64,000 nucleotides of DNA from Cryptomeria japonica (taxonomy: Eukaryota; Streptophyta; Pinopsida; Cupressales; Cupressaceae), in NCBI RefSeq assembly GCF_030272615.1, contig NC_081413.1, positions 101,702,239 through 101,766,238 of the forward strand, read 5' to 3'. Of this stretch, positions 37,501-48,815 are shown in pieces (the stretch's first letter is position 1; each line of letters begins with the position of its first letter). The translations under genes were made by a program, and so were the position numbers. The notes below the pieces were generated by a model that was not told the origin of the DNA, did no database searches, and saw only the letters and a program-made list of their open reading frames with translations.

Positions 37501-37722
37501 TTGACCACTATTGATCTAGTTCGATTTAAGCTTTTAGTAAATGGTCACTGACTACGTCTCTATCATAAGCCTGCAACCAAAGAGTAGTTCCAACAACAAT
37601 TCACCAAGAAAGATCAAACATCAGTTTCGATAGCAACTGGGCAAGTTCCTACTACCATAGAAGGGAGCATTCGGGGTACGGTTCCTGCAGCTTCTACAAG
37701 GAATGTTTCTAACACTCTATAA
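34549..37722 (+). pseudogene. Pol of Gypsy E: reverse transcriptase, RNase H, integrase
   Basis: Reverse transcriptase: PISDSQWVSSLVIVPKKGGK, WRVCVDYRALN, YFSFLDGFNGY, FGLCNAPTTFQ and YMDDF (about 35460-35474), then LGHHISINGIQVDP and FLGHVGYYRRFIKDF. RNase H: IHIDASDYAIGAVLGQ, YTVTKKEMLAVIYAL and HTDHTTIRYLM. Integrase: the zinc-binding region HACHDEPCGGHF and KCDRFQCMG, then DKWGLNFIGP (Asp to Asn), CTDYVTKWVEA and EIVSNQGPQFTS (Asp to Asn). A one-base deletion near 36990 shifts the frame to GQVEITNRELEAIL (about 37012) and TKWLGPYEIEEVL. At least six stops are visible. The catalytic Asp losses in integrase mean this copy cannot integrate itself. Confidence 0.92.
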
Positions 37723-37772
37723 TTCTTCGAGCATCATTTCATAAAGATAGTTCCATGTCTTATGGAGATATT

Positions 37773-38844
37773 TGTTAGTATTATGAATGTGTTGCATTGG
37801 TTTTGTCATTGATGTCAACACTTGTCAACACTTGAGAACACTTGGAGATCTTTGTTTATGTTCACCTACATGTTCAGTGACTTATGCACAGTCACCGATA
37901 TCTGGTTCACCGACAGGTTATAATGTTCACCGACACTAAGGATGATCTATTATCATCTAGAGATTACTTGGTTATGTCAAATACATTGTTTGGACACCTG
38001 GTTTTAGTGATTTGGTCATTGATCTAATTAGGTTTGCATGTTTGTTGTTACTGGCAAATAGGTCTAGGTTATGAACTGGCAAGCATTATCTATTCCTGAT
38101 CAGCACAACACATTATGGAGATGATTTGTTATCATTGTAAATGCATTGATCCGACATCATGCATCACATATTGATTCATTTGTAATTGATTTAATTGTAA
38201 TATCTTTATAAGCCGACCTACACATTTGGTCTTATGTTTTGGTATATATGTAAGATATCATTTATGAGATTAAAGAAAAGTAGAGGTGAGTGTGAAAAAG
38301 GATTGTAATAAGGTATATGCAAATATAAGTAGAGCTATACACACAGACGTCATTCAATATTCAAGGAGGCTTTTGGAGAAGGCAAATGAAAGCTTAACTA
38401 GTACTGAATCCAGCATATGAAGATGCTATTTTGAGCAGTACATTATCATTGGATTTAACCATCCAATTGTAGTTAGTGTGACTCCCATTTTGTGATTAAG
38501 CAGTGAGCTCTAGGCAGTTAGCCTTTCTGCATGTGCATACCCCATTTGTACGCACATACTATCTGCAGTAGTATCATCTGATTGTGGGTAAGGTTTCCCA
38601 CCATGGTTTTTCCCCTTACAGGGTTTCCATGTACAAATAACTGTGTTATGTGTTGTGTATGTTATTTGTCTTTCTATTTCATACATTAAACTTTACCCAT
38701 ACTGTTATTATCTGCTAAACTGTCTACTGATATTAAAGCTTGGTTTATCGGTATTATGCACTAAGTTTGGTTAAGTTAGTTTTGGTTTGAAATTAATAGA
38801 CAACTGATTCACCCCCCCCTCTCAGTCACCTCCGAGACCTAACA
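37773..38844 (+). mobile_element. Solo LTR of the Copia B family
   Basis: The LTR starts TGTTAGTATTATGAATG and ends GACCTAACA, with a perfect duplication ATATT (37768-37772 and 38845-38849). It is collinear over its whole length with the Copia B LTR (12900-13989) but has diverged, and its C run is only 8. No primer site follows. It sits about 50 bp after the end of Gypsy E pol. Confidence 0.93.
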
Positions 38845-38849
38845 ATATT

Positions 38850-39350
38850 ATTCTCCATAAATAAATTTTCCATCCACGTCATCCCATCCCATTTCTTTAT
38901 CTATCATTTCATTCATGTGAAATCATTTCATTTCACTATTCTTTTGGCTAACCGTTTTCATGCAACATTTATTTGCATGACTGCAGGTATGTACATATAT
39001 TATTATTTTTAATTATGCATTTATTGTTTCCTTGTGATTATTGCCTATGCCAAATCCACGTACACTTCCCTAAAATCCTTTCCGCATGTTTGGACACGTG
39101 CCAAAATAAGTTGGGGGGGTGTTTTATGGTCCGATTTCCAAAATTAGTAATTATCCATCCTTTCCAGTAACTTGATTTGATTGCTTACCATCATTCTTTT
39201 AATGAGATATTCCTTGGCATGAGAAAGTAATAAATTATGCCGCCAAAATTGGAAGTAAGGAAAGAAGTTTCAAGCAAATATTTTCAGTCTGTAGATTACT
39301 TCAGGTCCTCATTCTCAATTGTGGAAGTTATTTTATGAGCTGAGATAGTC
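38850..39350. other. Post-pol spacer of Gypsy E; no gene seen
   Basis: AT-rich sequence between the solo LTR and ORF Z, with no recognisable frame or repeat. It belongs to the region between pol and the extra ORF of Gypsy E. Confidence 0.4.
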
Positions 39351-41617
39351 ATGAGTGGAGATCCTATCTGCCATGAACTAGTAATCCATGATTCATTTCT
39401 ATAGGATGCCCTATGTGAGCATTATTTCCAGCTGCATCGTTGGATTGACTACTTTATGAAAATAACAGATTATAATGAGGAAATTGATTTTGAGTTCATG
39501 CATTCATTCGATCAAGGGGAAGATTCTGTCAAAGGATTAAGGGTTATTGCTATAGAACAACGAATAGCTGAAGTTACTCGGTTGCTGCAGGAAGGAGAGT
39601 TATTTCCTGAATCAAAGGATTCAAGAATTGCTAGAGTAGTTTTTACGCACTCCACAGATGGACCTCTAATGGTGGACAAGCAGGGAACCAGATGGGTATC
39701 TCTTCCAGCAGAATGTCCCAAGTGGCCTTGTATATAATGAAGTACATTACCTGTGATGGAAGGTATTGAAATTTACATTCAACCCATTTCAAATTGCTTA
39801 GTTATTTATGACATGGTCAGATGGTAAATGTTCCAATTTTTTTATACCACCTCATTTCCACAAGTGCCAAAGAAACACATAAGAATGGAAATTTTTTAGT
39901 CAGTCATCATGATCTGATAAAATTGTTGGTAGAACATTCTCTTAGGGATGTTTCATAGATGGCATGGGGGGTATTTGAAGACATATTATAGTTTAGGGTT
40001 GAAGATGCTCCTATTGCAAATGAGTTAGAGGTTCAAAAGGAGGATATGGGAGGGCCCTTGTTTCTTATACTTTCTGTAGGAAATGAATCTCTTGTCACCA
40101 AAGAAGCTGTGACTATTACAGAGGAAGAGACAACAGAAACAAATATTGAGAAGCCCTCCACTTCTTTCCAAAGAGGAGAGACATCTTCTAAAAGAAAAGG
40201 GAAAGAATTAGAAGCAATTAATGTAGAAGATGAAACTATGGTTTAGCCATAGGCAACATAGGTTTCTCCTGCAACCAAGAGACATAGGCTGAAGGGAAAT
40301 ACCCCTATAGAAAAGCCTCTGGTAGAAACTGTTCCTGCAACCACTCCAAAGGTTTATGCAAGAAGGACTCAGAGTAGTACCCAAAAAGTCTGTCCAATAG
40401 GTGATGCAACAAAGGTTATTTCAGTTGAAGCATCAGAAGAGGAATGGGAGAGTCAAGCAGAGGTTGAAACCCAGGAGGAACATAACATTGATAGACTTTC
40501 ATGTCTGGCATATGTGGCAAAACAACTTGAGGAACTTGTTGAAGAAATTCCACATCCTAAGGTAACAACTATTAGACCTCCATCATCTCTTACTAGTTTA
40601 TCTATTGAATTAACATTCTATAGGCAGTGGGAGATAGAGAGGGCTAGATTACAGGGAGTTATTGATAAGAAACAGAGGGAAATAGAAAGAAGGGATGATA
40701 AAATTGAAGAATTAGAAGCCAAGATTGATACAATTACCAGTATGGTCCCCGAGTTAATGCAATGTAGGGCTCTGCCAAGAGTTTATGCTCTGCATCTAAA
40801 GGAGTGATATTTAAATTTTAAATTAAACCTCATTATTAGGGACCTTAGCCCTTCTTTAGACACCCCTGAAGAATTTTATGATGCCTATTGGATTTCTCCA
40901 TCAACCGTGAAAAATTTATTGTGTGAACTCTACTTGCATAAATATGCTGTGACTTCTAACAACGAGTGGAATCCCTTGCTATACATTGGTGATATCCACA
41001 TAAAAGCCTTAATGTCATGGATTCAAAATGAGATCAACATGGGAACTTAGGCCAAAACACATAAGAATATTGAATTTGATTGTCCATTGACACTTAAGAA
41101 GGAAGCAAAAGACCCAAGGGTTTTTTATTATGATTGGCAGAAGCTATTGGCAAGGCTAGATGTAAGGGATTGGGTATTGCCAATGAGGGAAGAAATATTC
41201 CAAGCATATGAACACTTAATTCAGAATGAAAGTGCAACTACAATTGACTGCTTGACTTGGCGTTGGAACAATTTGCCAAAGGAATTAAAATAGGGAGAAC
41301 CTCATTCATTGCCAAATTTTCATGTAGCTATACAAAGAGCCCCTAAATATATCCATTTGGGCAAGATGAAAAACCATAACTGGTTACCTTTGATCTTTCA
41401 GCCCCCTATCCTCATGTGGCCATTGTTGGGATGTAGGATTACATACAAACCCTATGAAGCAGTTACAGAAGAGGTCAGATGGTCCAGGCTAGAAAAGATG
41501 AAGGGGTTTTATTGGAATTTGGTTTCAGGAGGAACAGGTCAACGAACTGTTGGTGACTTAAGAGTTACTACCAGAATCATAATTTTTTCTCTTGTTGGAG
41601 GATCAAAAAGACCTTAA
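39351..41617 (+). pseudogene. ORF Z: extra sense ORF between pol and 3' LTR of Gypsy E
   Basis: ATG 39351 opens MSGDPICHELVIHDSFL, then after a stop DALCEHYFQLHRWIDYF. Near 39730 the frame changes to MKYITCDGRY, then PIFLYHLISTSAKETH and HHDLIKLLVEHSLRDV. It continues through an acidic, Lys-rich linker (40046-40500), a coiled coil (REIERRDDKIEELEAKI, about 40676) and a C-terminal part (DPRVFYYDWQKLL, WVLPMREEIFQAYEHLI) to a stop at 41615-41617. The total is about 755 codons with roughly eight stops. Athila elements carry an envelope-like ORF here, but I see no signal peptide or transmembrane segment. The function is unknown. Confidence 0.65.
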
Positions 41618-41627
41618 GTTGGGGGCA
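41617..41627 (+). other. Polypurine tract of Gypsy E
   Basis: AGTTGGGGGCA immediately precedes the 3' LTR start TGATGAGTTG. The G-rich run fits a Gypsy plus-strand primer. Confidence 0.75.
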
Positions 41628-42900
41628 TGATGAGTTGAGACATTAGCTCTTTTTATTCCCAGAACTCATAAGTTTTTCTCATGTTTTGATTTATATGATG
41701 GGATAGTGATGATGTATTAAAAGTTGACTATATGCATTTAAGATGTTAGCTGAACCTATTAAATCATGTTTTGTCTTTGCCAGTTGTTCCTGCAGCCATG
41801 CCATTCATTCCTCATGCCATGCGGATTGTATTAGGCAATATAATTTGTGAAATTAATAGATGTTTTGATTAATTAAAATAGATGTGTATGTGCTTGTATG
41901 TTCTTTCTTTTGAATTGCAGGAATAAATAAGATGTCGCCGTGAAAGCTCTCCTGTCACACTAATTACAGTAAGAGATATTCAAGGAGGTGATTGAAAGAT
42001 CAAATCAGTGGAGAAGATGATGAGCGTAAGGAACAAAAGAGGAGAAGTAGGTGTACAATACTCATTGATGTTTGACTCAAGTGGGCATTAGTATTGTAAA
42101 TACCCCCACGCTATGTTATGGTTGTGGTATGGTTTAGATCCATATTATCAGTGGCTTAACTCTGATTGTTTTCCTTCATGAATATTATCCACCTCTTCTC
42201 ATCGGCGTGATCAGTGTTGTAGGAAGTAGTTGTTTTGTTTTAAATAAGGGTCTGTGTCTCTTTTTAGAGGTTAGAAAGAAAAGAGAAGAAAAAGAGCAGA
42301 AGATTTAGAAATAAAGTTACAGAGTGTTTTGAGTTTCTTTTGATTCTGAATAATGTATCGACTTTTGAGGAACAATGAATAAAGATATGTTATTCTGAGC
42401 ACTTAGAGTTATTTTAGAATCTTGGAAGCACTCATCCAAGGGGGTCCACTTGGTGAGTGTTCCTGTGCCTTTGTTAAAATTAGTTTTCTTCTTTAGCTGC
42501 AGTAGACGTTCTTGCATTGACTGTTCCTGCAGCCATTGGAATCAGATCCATTGATTGTTCTTGCAGCCAAAGCAAATAGAGTAATTCCTGTTTGACATAT
42601 TTGGACTTAGTTAGTATTTCTTGAGTGAAATTTATGTTAATACAGTTTTTTTCCTATAGCCATTTAGTTGTTTCAATTCTTTCTTACCTTTCCCGCATAG
42701 ATGTTAGTTGCTGTAGTAATGCAGGGTAGCTATTGCAAGAACTTAGTGCATATATAGTGCAGACCCATTTCAAGTATTATGTCCCTGGGATGACAATCAA
42801 ATGAACATCAACTATGGAGATAGTAACTTCATAGAGTGAAAGTCCAAACTTCGGGTTGAGACTTTAACTATAGTTATTATTCTTATTGTTGGGATGAACA
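41628..42900 (+). repeat. 3' LTR of Gypsy E
   Basis: This 1,273-bp LTR starts TGATGAGTTGAGACATTAGC and ends TTGTTGGGATGAACA. It is collinear with 30676-31935, with scattered substitutions and small indels. Confidence 0.93.
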
Positions 42901-45900
42901 CATAGTATCTACAAAATGATCAACAATATAAGAATCCCATTTGTTGAGTATGGCCTTTTGATGTAATACCCCATTTTGCTTGAGACTATGGCCATAATTT
43001 CCTAACAACTTGACCAAAAACTGCTCATATTTCTCAAGTACATCAAGGAGTGGAGAATGTTCCTTAAGAACCTTAATATGACTCTACTTCATTATCTCCA
43101 TCTTTAAATCTAAAATATCTATGCTTGATTGTAAGCTACTGATTGTCTCTCCTCCCAAGAGATATTCCTTTGTAATCACATCCTCTTCTAGTCCTCTTAT
43201 TTTCTTAAGAATCTTGTGTTATTTTGAAAACTGAAGAAGTTGTTTTTCCAATTGTGTAGAACAATAAATAAGAGCATTCTTATTGAAATGGGTTTCTTCA
43301 ACTATCTCCATTGTATTTTAAAGGAACATCCTAACTTTTTTCAATCCTTAGCCCAAGTCTTGACTGTAATCGCCACTTTCCCCATTTCATATAATGACTT
43401 TATATCACCCCATGGAAGAGATGAAGTAGATGGAAAGGTGTCATCAACTCTAGAATTGAGCAACTTTTCTATCTCCATGATCAACTGCTTATACTACCTT
43501 GATTGTGCCTTGACATCTATTTTTGTTTTATACTCCTTTTCCATTTTTGTTTGAATAGTAGAGGTCATAACAACTCAAGTGGAAATCTCCACCCACTTGG
43601 TTTGTCTACCCAGATTAACCTCAGACACTTGGTACCTTGGGGTGGCTTGAGATGGTCCCTCGAGATCATGAATGAGTGTTGTTATACTAGTGATTACATC
43701 TCCTGAATCTATCCTTGAGAGATGATGAATCATTTTTGCTCTCTTAGCCCTTCTTGGAGACTCAGTAATTGCATCTCGTAAAGTTATATTTGGGAGGATG
43801 ACCTTTTTCTTCTTCTTGAAGGTAAAATTCAACCATTGAGGTACAATGTTGTCTTGTTCTTCTCCCTGTACCATTACTTCTACATTGATCCTGTGAGAAT
43901 CTATATTTTGATCCTATTCTTCCTCTTGTTGCTCTTCATCTTGTTGTTCTTGTTGATGTGGAGGAGTCAATGACTTTTGTTGAAGTTGAGTGACCTGTTG
44001 AGCAAGATTAGCTTGAAGTATCTGATCATGAGTGATTTGTTGTTTTGCTAGCTCCTCCAATTTTTTAGAAACTTGTTCTTCAAACACTCTTTTTGTTTCA
44101 TATGTCATCTTCTACTCATCCCCTCCTAACTGTTGAAGTAACATTTCTTGATCCTAAGGAGTAAGGACCATCTGTTCATCTTGCTCATCATTCTTGGCAT
44201 GGTCCTATACCTCATCATGTTTTTTCTCTTCCATAACTAGTACTTGTATTTCTATGGGGTGCACCTATATAATTGGTTCTTTCGTGACCTCAGGTTGTTT
44301 CTTTAGCTGAGATGTAGCAGGATTTTCTTGTTTCTTTCTCTCTTTCCTTTTCTTTGCCACCACTGCAATGGGCTCATCATCCTCATCTGAATCTATCTCA
44401 ACGTTGTGGATGATGACTTGTTCTTGGGTTGGTATTGGAGTAGCTATTAATGTTTATGTGGTAGGAGGAGTTTGTGCTTTAGTAGTTTCAGCTTGAGAAG
44501 TACCTTCTTTTGGTACAATTCCAATGGTAGGAACAATGGGAGCAATTGAAACTTGTGGTATATCTTGCAATCCTGTAGTGATCCCATGTTCTACGGTAGT
44601 CATTAATAGCTGAGATTCCTTCATTTTTTGTGTCTAATGCCTTTTAAGATCCTAAGTATCAATTGGTGTTGTTGCTTCCTCAGGATCCATAGAGGTGTTC
44701 TTTCTCAAGTCATACCTTTTCCTCCTTGTATATTATTTATGTACTTTGGTCTAAGGATTGTCAGTAGGTTTGCCCTTCTTCTTCTCTCGAGCAACACTTG
44801 GCCGGATCCACAAGTTCAATCATTGCATTTTTCTTTCCACAACCTTCTCAGTAATGGTGTCAATACCCACTTCTTCTTGGTTTGACCACCTAATAGGAGT
44901 GAGGGGTTTCTTATCAATTCCAGTTTCTTTGAATATTGGATCAAGAAATTCACCATCGTCCCTCAACTCTTTTGGGATATTTATCTCAATTTAAAAATCT
45001 TTGATTTTTGGAACTGCCAATCTACTTTATCCTCTCTTCCTGGCCTCAAAAATGTCTTGTAGATTGGACCAAAAATATTCTAAGGCTGACTTATGACCTT
45101 TATAAGAGATTGACATCATTTGTTTCAGCTTCCCATATGGGTCATATCTATCTCTTGAATAATTGAACTCATTCAAACTCATATCTTAGAGTTCCCCTTC
45201 TGTTGCCTTAGTTGCCTGTATGTTAGGACATGTATAGTATTCTAGGGAGACATGAAAAGTAACCCTCGTCTTATGCTTCAATGTCAACAATGCTTGTAAA
45301 CCAACCAATTGCCTAGTATATTCCATTATAATTATTATATCACCACAAAACCTTGGCAGAAGGAATGGGTTACCTGTAAACCCATTGACCCGAATGTATG
45401 TAGATAATTGGTTTTGTAAGAAACAACACCCCCATTCTTTAACCATTTGTATTGCTTCTAGGGTCAACCTGTATCCTACATCACATGTTAGCTTTATCAT
45501 GACAACATATATAAAGGCATCATTAGTCTTTTGAAATGGAGCTTTGCTTGATAAATAGGCAATTGGGTATAATATTCCCAAACTCTCTTCTGTCTAGGAT
45601 CTTCTCCAAGTTTTCCTTCACTTCTCAGCCCTATAAATTTGCTAGCACGAGCTACCACCCATATGACATAAGAATTCATGAATAAATTCTTCATTTGAAG
45701 GACCGTGGTCAACTGATTATGAATGTTATTTGAAATAATTTGTGTCTAATAAAAATATTCTTTGCCAATCAAAATTGTAGTCATGTAATGAAACATCCAT
45801 GTATGAAAATGTCTATAATCTGGATTTCCAAAGGCTCTACTTAACATGATAATAAGGTCTCTCTGAGGCTCCATGAAATCTGCCCTCAGAATATCTGTAG

Positions 45901-46417
45901 CCTTTAGACCTGTCTTCCTTAAATCCTCTAGCCATTCTTAATTGATATGTCTCTTATAGTTAGAGGCATTTTTTACAAACATAGAGGTAGCCTATTCCTC
46001 TATTGTTACAAGAACTTCTTCCCTCACCGGTATCCCAAAGGTCATTCCTATCATATCTAGTGAGAGATCCACAATCATATTCCCATTTGAGTCAACACAT
46101 TTCCTTGTATTTGGTTGGTAATGTTGAGCAATTTTTATTATAAGCTCAATTAATTTCATAGCTTGAGGGAATATTATTAACTCCACCAACCTTGATCTCC
46201 CAATTCTCCTATAAGGTGCGTTAAGGGTTTGAGGTGTAAGTTGGGTTTTAATATCTTCAATTTCTATATGCTCAATCTCAGTATCGATCACCCACTAAAC
46301 TTCATCTTCTAGCTTTGAGGCTAGAGTCTACCCTTGATACTGATATTTCATTGTTACAGGCTTCTTATCAAGCTTCACTTCCTCCTTGGTCTTCTTCTTG
46401 CTAGGGGATGGGTCCAT
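42901..46417 (-). pseudogene. Gene X: long unknown protein, main part
   Basis: ATG at 46417 opens MDPSPSKKKTKEEVKLDKK. Recognisable blocks follow in order: IDTEIEHIEIEDIKTQL, GRSRLVELIIFPQAMKLIEL, MIVDLSLDMIGMTFGIPVRE (about 46065), HTWMFHYMTTILIGKEYF (about 45800) and MNSYVIWVVARASKFIGL (about 45675). Then comes a Pro/Thr/Ala-rich low-complexity region (44400-44620), a Lys/Glu linker, a Gln-rich coiled coil (44108-43914) and KKKKKVILPNITLRDA (about 43810). It ends for now at the Gypsy E target (42901) and finishes at 30461. The total is about 1,250 codons with many stops and a few shifts. I do not recognise a named domain. It may be an accessory gene of another retrotransposon. Confidence 0.6.
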
Positions 46418-46430
46418 TAATTTGCTTTAT

Positions 46431-47800
46431 CCTACAAGAAAAGATAAATAATTAGCTGATATGTCATATTATTAGATCATAACATACTCCAAAACTTTGA
46501 GGTTTCAAGGCATAAAAACCCTTCAAAACAACCAATTTTGGGATTCCAGGGTTCTGGGATCCCGAGTTGTGAAATGTAAAACAAGAAGCAACTTTGGGAT
46601 TCCAAAATCTTGAGATAAGGAAAGACTAAAAAACCACTAACTTCGGAACGCGGGGGTTCAGAGTAATAAAAGGACTTCAAAAAGGCTAATTTTGGAACTT
46701 TGGGGTTCCGAGTTGGATGAGACAGTTTCAAAAATAAACTTTGGGATTCTGGGATTCTGAAATCCCAAAATGGGCAAATTTCTTTGATAGAAGGACTTCA
46801 AAACTCTGGGGTTCCGGGGTAGGTAAAGACATCAAACTTACAAGGCACAAGGTTTCAAGATTTTGGAGTTTAGAAATCCTGAAACGGGTAGAACTCCTAA
46901 AAAATGGGGACTTCAAAACTCCAGGGTTCCAGGGTTCTGAGGCAGATAAAACTAGGCACTTCAGGATTTTAGGGTGGTGAAATCCCAAGGTGTCGAAACT
47001 AGGTCTCCACTAGGAAGGAAACTGAAATGGCCAATTTATTTAAAGCATGAAAATTCTAATCTAACCCAACTAAAACAACTCAAAAAATGAGAAGGAAACA
47101 AAAAAAACCAACCTGACAAGAGGCAATTGAACTGAAAAACAAGAAAGCATGAGGAAGTAGATCGCTTGGAGGGAGAGATCAAGTTTCACAGAGAAGGAAT
47201 GCACAAATGAATGAAAATCATCAATTTTGCCCTATTTATACCCCCTTCAAACAACCGTACAACCTCACTAAACACGACCTCGGGATTCCAGGGTTTTGAG
47301 ATCCCGAGATAAAAAAAGAGAAACTTAAAACTTTGGGGTTTTGGGGTTTCGAGGCTCAAGCACACACACAAAAAGACACCTCCAGAATCTGGGGTGAAAC
47401 ACAAAGAGAGTTCAGGGTTTTTGAAATTTGAAATTCTAAAACTCAAACAAAACACAACAAAACATGAAGAACTTGGGATTCTAGAATTCCATAATTTTGA
47501 GGCTTCCACAAGACAAAGAAGTCAAGACTTCAGAACTCCAGGGTTCCGGGGTCTTGAACCGAACGACAAGAAAAACACTTCGGGATTTAGAAATTCTGAG
47601 GTCTTGATTGAAAACAAAGGCACAAAGAACACTTCGGAACTCCAAGATTCTGGGGTTCTGAGGCGAAAACTAAAAACAAACAAAAGGACACTTCAGAACT
47701 CCAAGATTCTGGGGTTCTGAGGCGAAAACTAAAAACAGACAAAAGGACACTTTGGAACTCTAGGGTTTCAAGGTTCTGTAGTCTCTAAAGAAAAAACACT
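46431..47800. repeat. Divergent short-repeat array in the leader and upstream of gene X
   Basis: A degenerate unit recurs at least 18 times: ACTTC(A/G)GGA(T/A)TCCAG followed by GGTTC(C/T)(A/G)GGGTTCTGAGGC. Examples are at 46530, 46640, 46690, 46740, 46800, 46915, 47280, 47330, 47540, 47640, 47700 and 47755. Spacing is irregular at 50-70 bp. The array is split by a repeat-free TATA/leader block at 47040-47270. It has no coding meaning that I can see, though chance frames cross it. Confidence 0.65.
47232..47240 (-). promoter_or_regulatory. Candidate TATA box upstream of gene X
   Basis: The minus strand reads GGGTATAAATAGGGC. About 800 bp lie between it and the X start codon. The possible leader has a donor-like CAG/GTTGG near 47113 and a clear acceptor TTTTCTTGTAG/GAT (46442-46432), 15 bp before the ATG. 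A spliced leader is an inference. Confidence 0.4.
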
Positions 47801-48815
47801 AGGAAAAACAAAAAGAGAAAAAATAAAAGACAGAGAAAGGGGGATCCAAATTTTCAAAATCAGGGAGAATGATGGGGGCAGATATGTAGGGCAGAACAAG
47901 TCACAAACATGGAATGCCCTAGTTCACACTAGACTCACAATGTCCTCATATTCTTCGATGAGCCATTGTATTACTAAGGAACAATCCACAAATAACAAAA
48001 TAGGTAAGCATATCCCATCCTCGCCTTTCTAGTCAAATAGATCCTAGAGATAGAAACTCTAGTCAGAGACATCCCAGAAAAGCTAAAAGACATGTGACCT
48101 CAAATCATTAAATCAAAAGAAAACTAAACACCTATCATTAAAACCCTCAAGTTATTAGTTTTTCTTGCCACATATGTTCACATGTTTAATTTGGTCACAA
48201 TTGTTGTTATCTTGATAAAGGACATATTATTCTCAAGATCCTACTATTGCCAAAGTCTTCCAAAAGATTTGATTTGTTGAAAGCTCATTGCTGCTTGTGT
48301 CTCATTTGTAATTGACTAAATCCATGAAACTGATACTTTATATCAGAGAAGAACAAAAAATTATCATGGATCTACAATGTAGGTGATCTTTTATTACAGA
48401 TTGTGCATGAAAATAAGAAAGAATGAAAAGATGCTGCTCCTCAAAACATATGATGCTTAGGGTTCTACTTCCATCACTAGGTCTAGGATTTGACCCTAGT
48501 TACAGATAAGACCTAATTTATTATGGAAGGAAAGGGTGGAAAAGGTTTATTATGGATGGATAACTAATCTTAGGTAGATCAATAACAAGCCATGATGGGA
48601 ATGGGTAAATTTATTATGGAATGGTAGGCTGTGAGTTCATGCAAAGTGAATGGGCAAGATTGAATCTTGAAGGAGGAAGAAGCAAAGTCTCTACACATGG
48701 AACTGATAACCCGAATTCACCACGGTACTTGCCCAGGGCACCACCGAAGTGGTTTTCATCATTGGACGAATTTATTTCTCTTTACCTTTTTGGTTTTTTC
48801 TTTCTTTTTTTTTCA
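47801..48815. other. Segment between gene X and Gypsy F pol; no gene seen
   Basis: The sequence is AT-rich and has no convincing frame. From about 48500 to 48815 it should be the post-pol spacer of Gypsy F on the minus strand. The border between F and the X-bearing segment lies somewhere here but could not be fixed. A purine-rich AATGATGGGGGCA at 47868-47880 is a possible polypurine tract on the plus strand, without an evident LTR. Confidence 0.35.

Larger units (their letters stand above)
30676..42900 (+). mobile_element. Athila-like Ty3/Gypsy retrotransposon E, full length
   Basis: LTRs of about 1.26 kb flank an internal region with a Gypsy primer site, gag, protease, reverse transcriptase, RNase H and integrase in Gypsy order, then an extra ORF (Z). 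The ends are TGATGAGTTG and GATGAACA. The flanks are CATAC (30671-30675) and CATAG (42901-42905), a 5-bp duplication with one change. E interrupts minus-strand gene X; removing E joins the two X pieces in frame. A Copia B-family solo LTR (37773-38844) sits just after pol. The Athila assignment rests on the primer site and the post-pol ORF position. Confidence 0.9.

Noticed and set aside
29613-48000. Gene X as a processed retrocopy of a host mRNA ending in the 20-T run
   Set aside because: A promoter-like block and possible leader intron are present, and no long target duplication was found. Kept only as an alternative.
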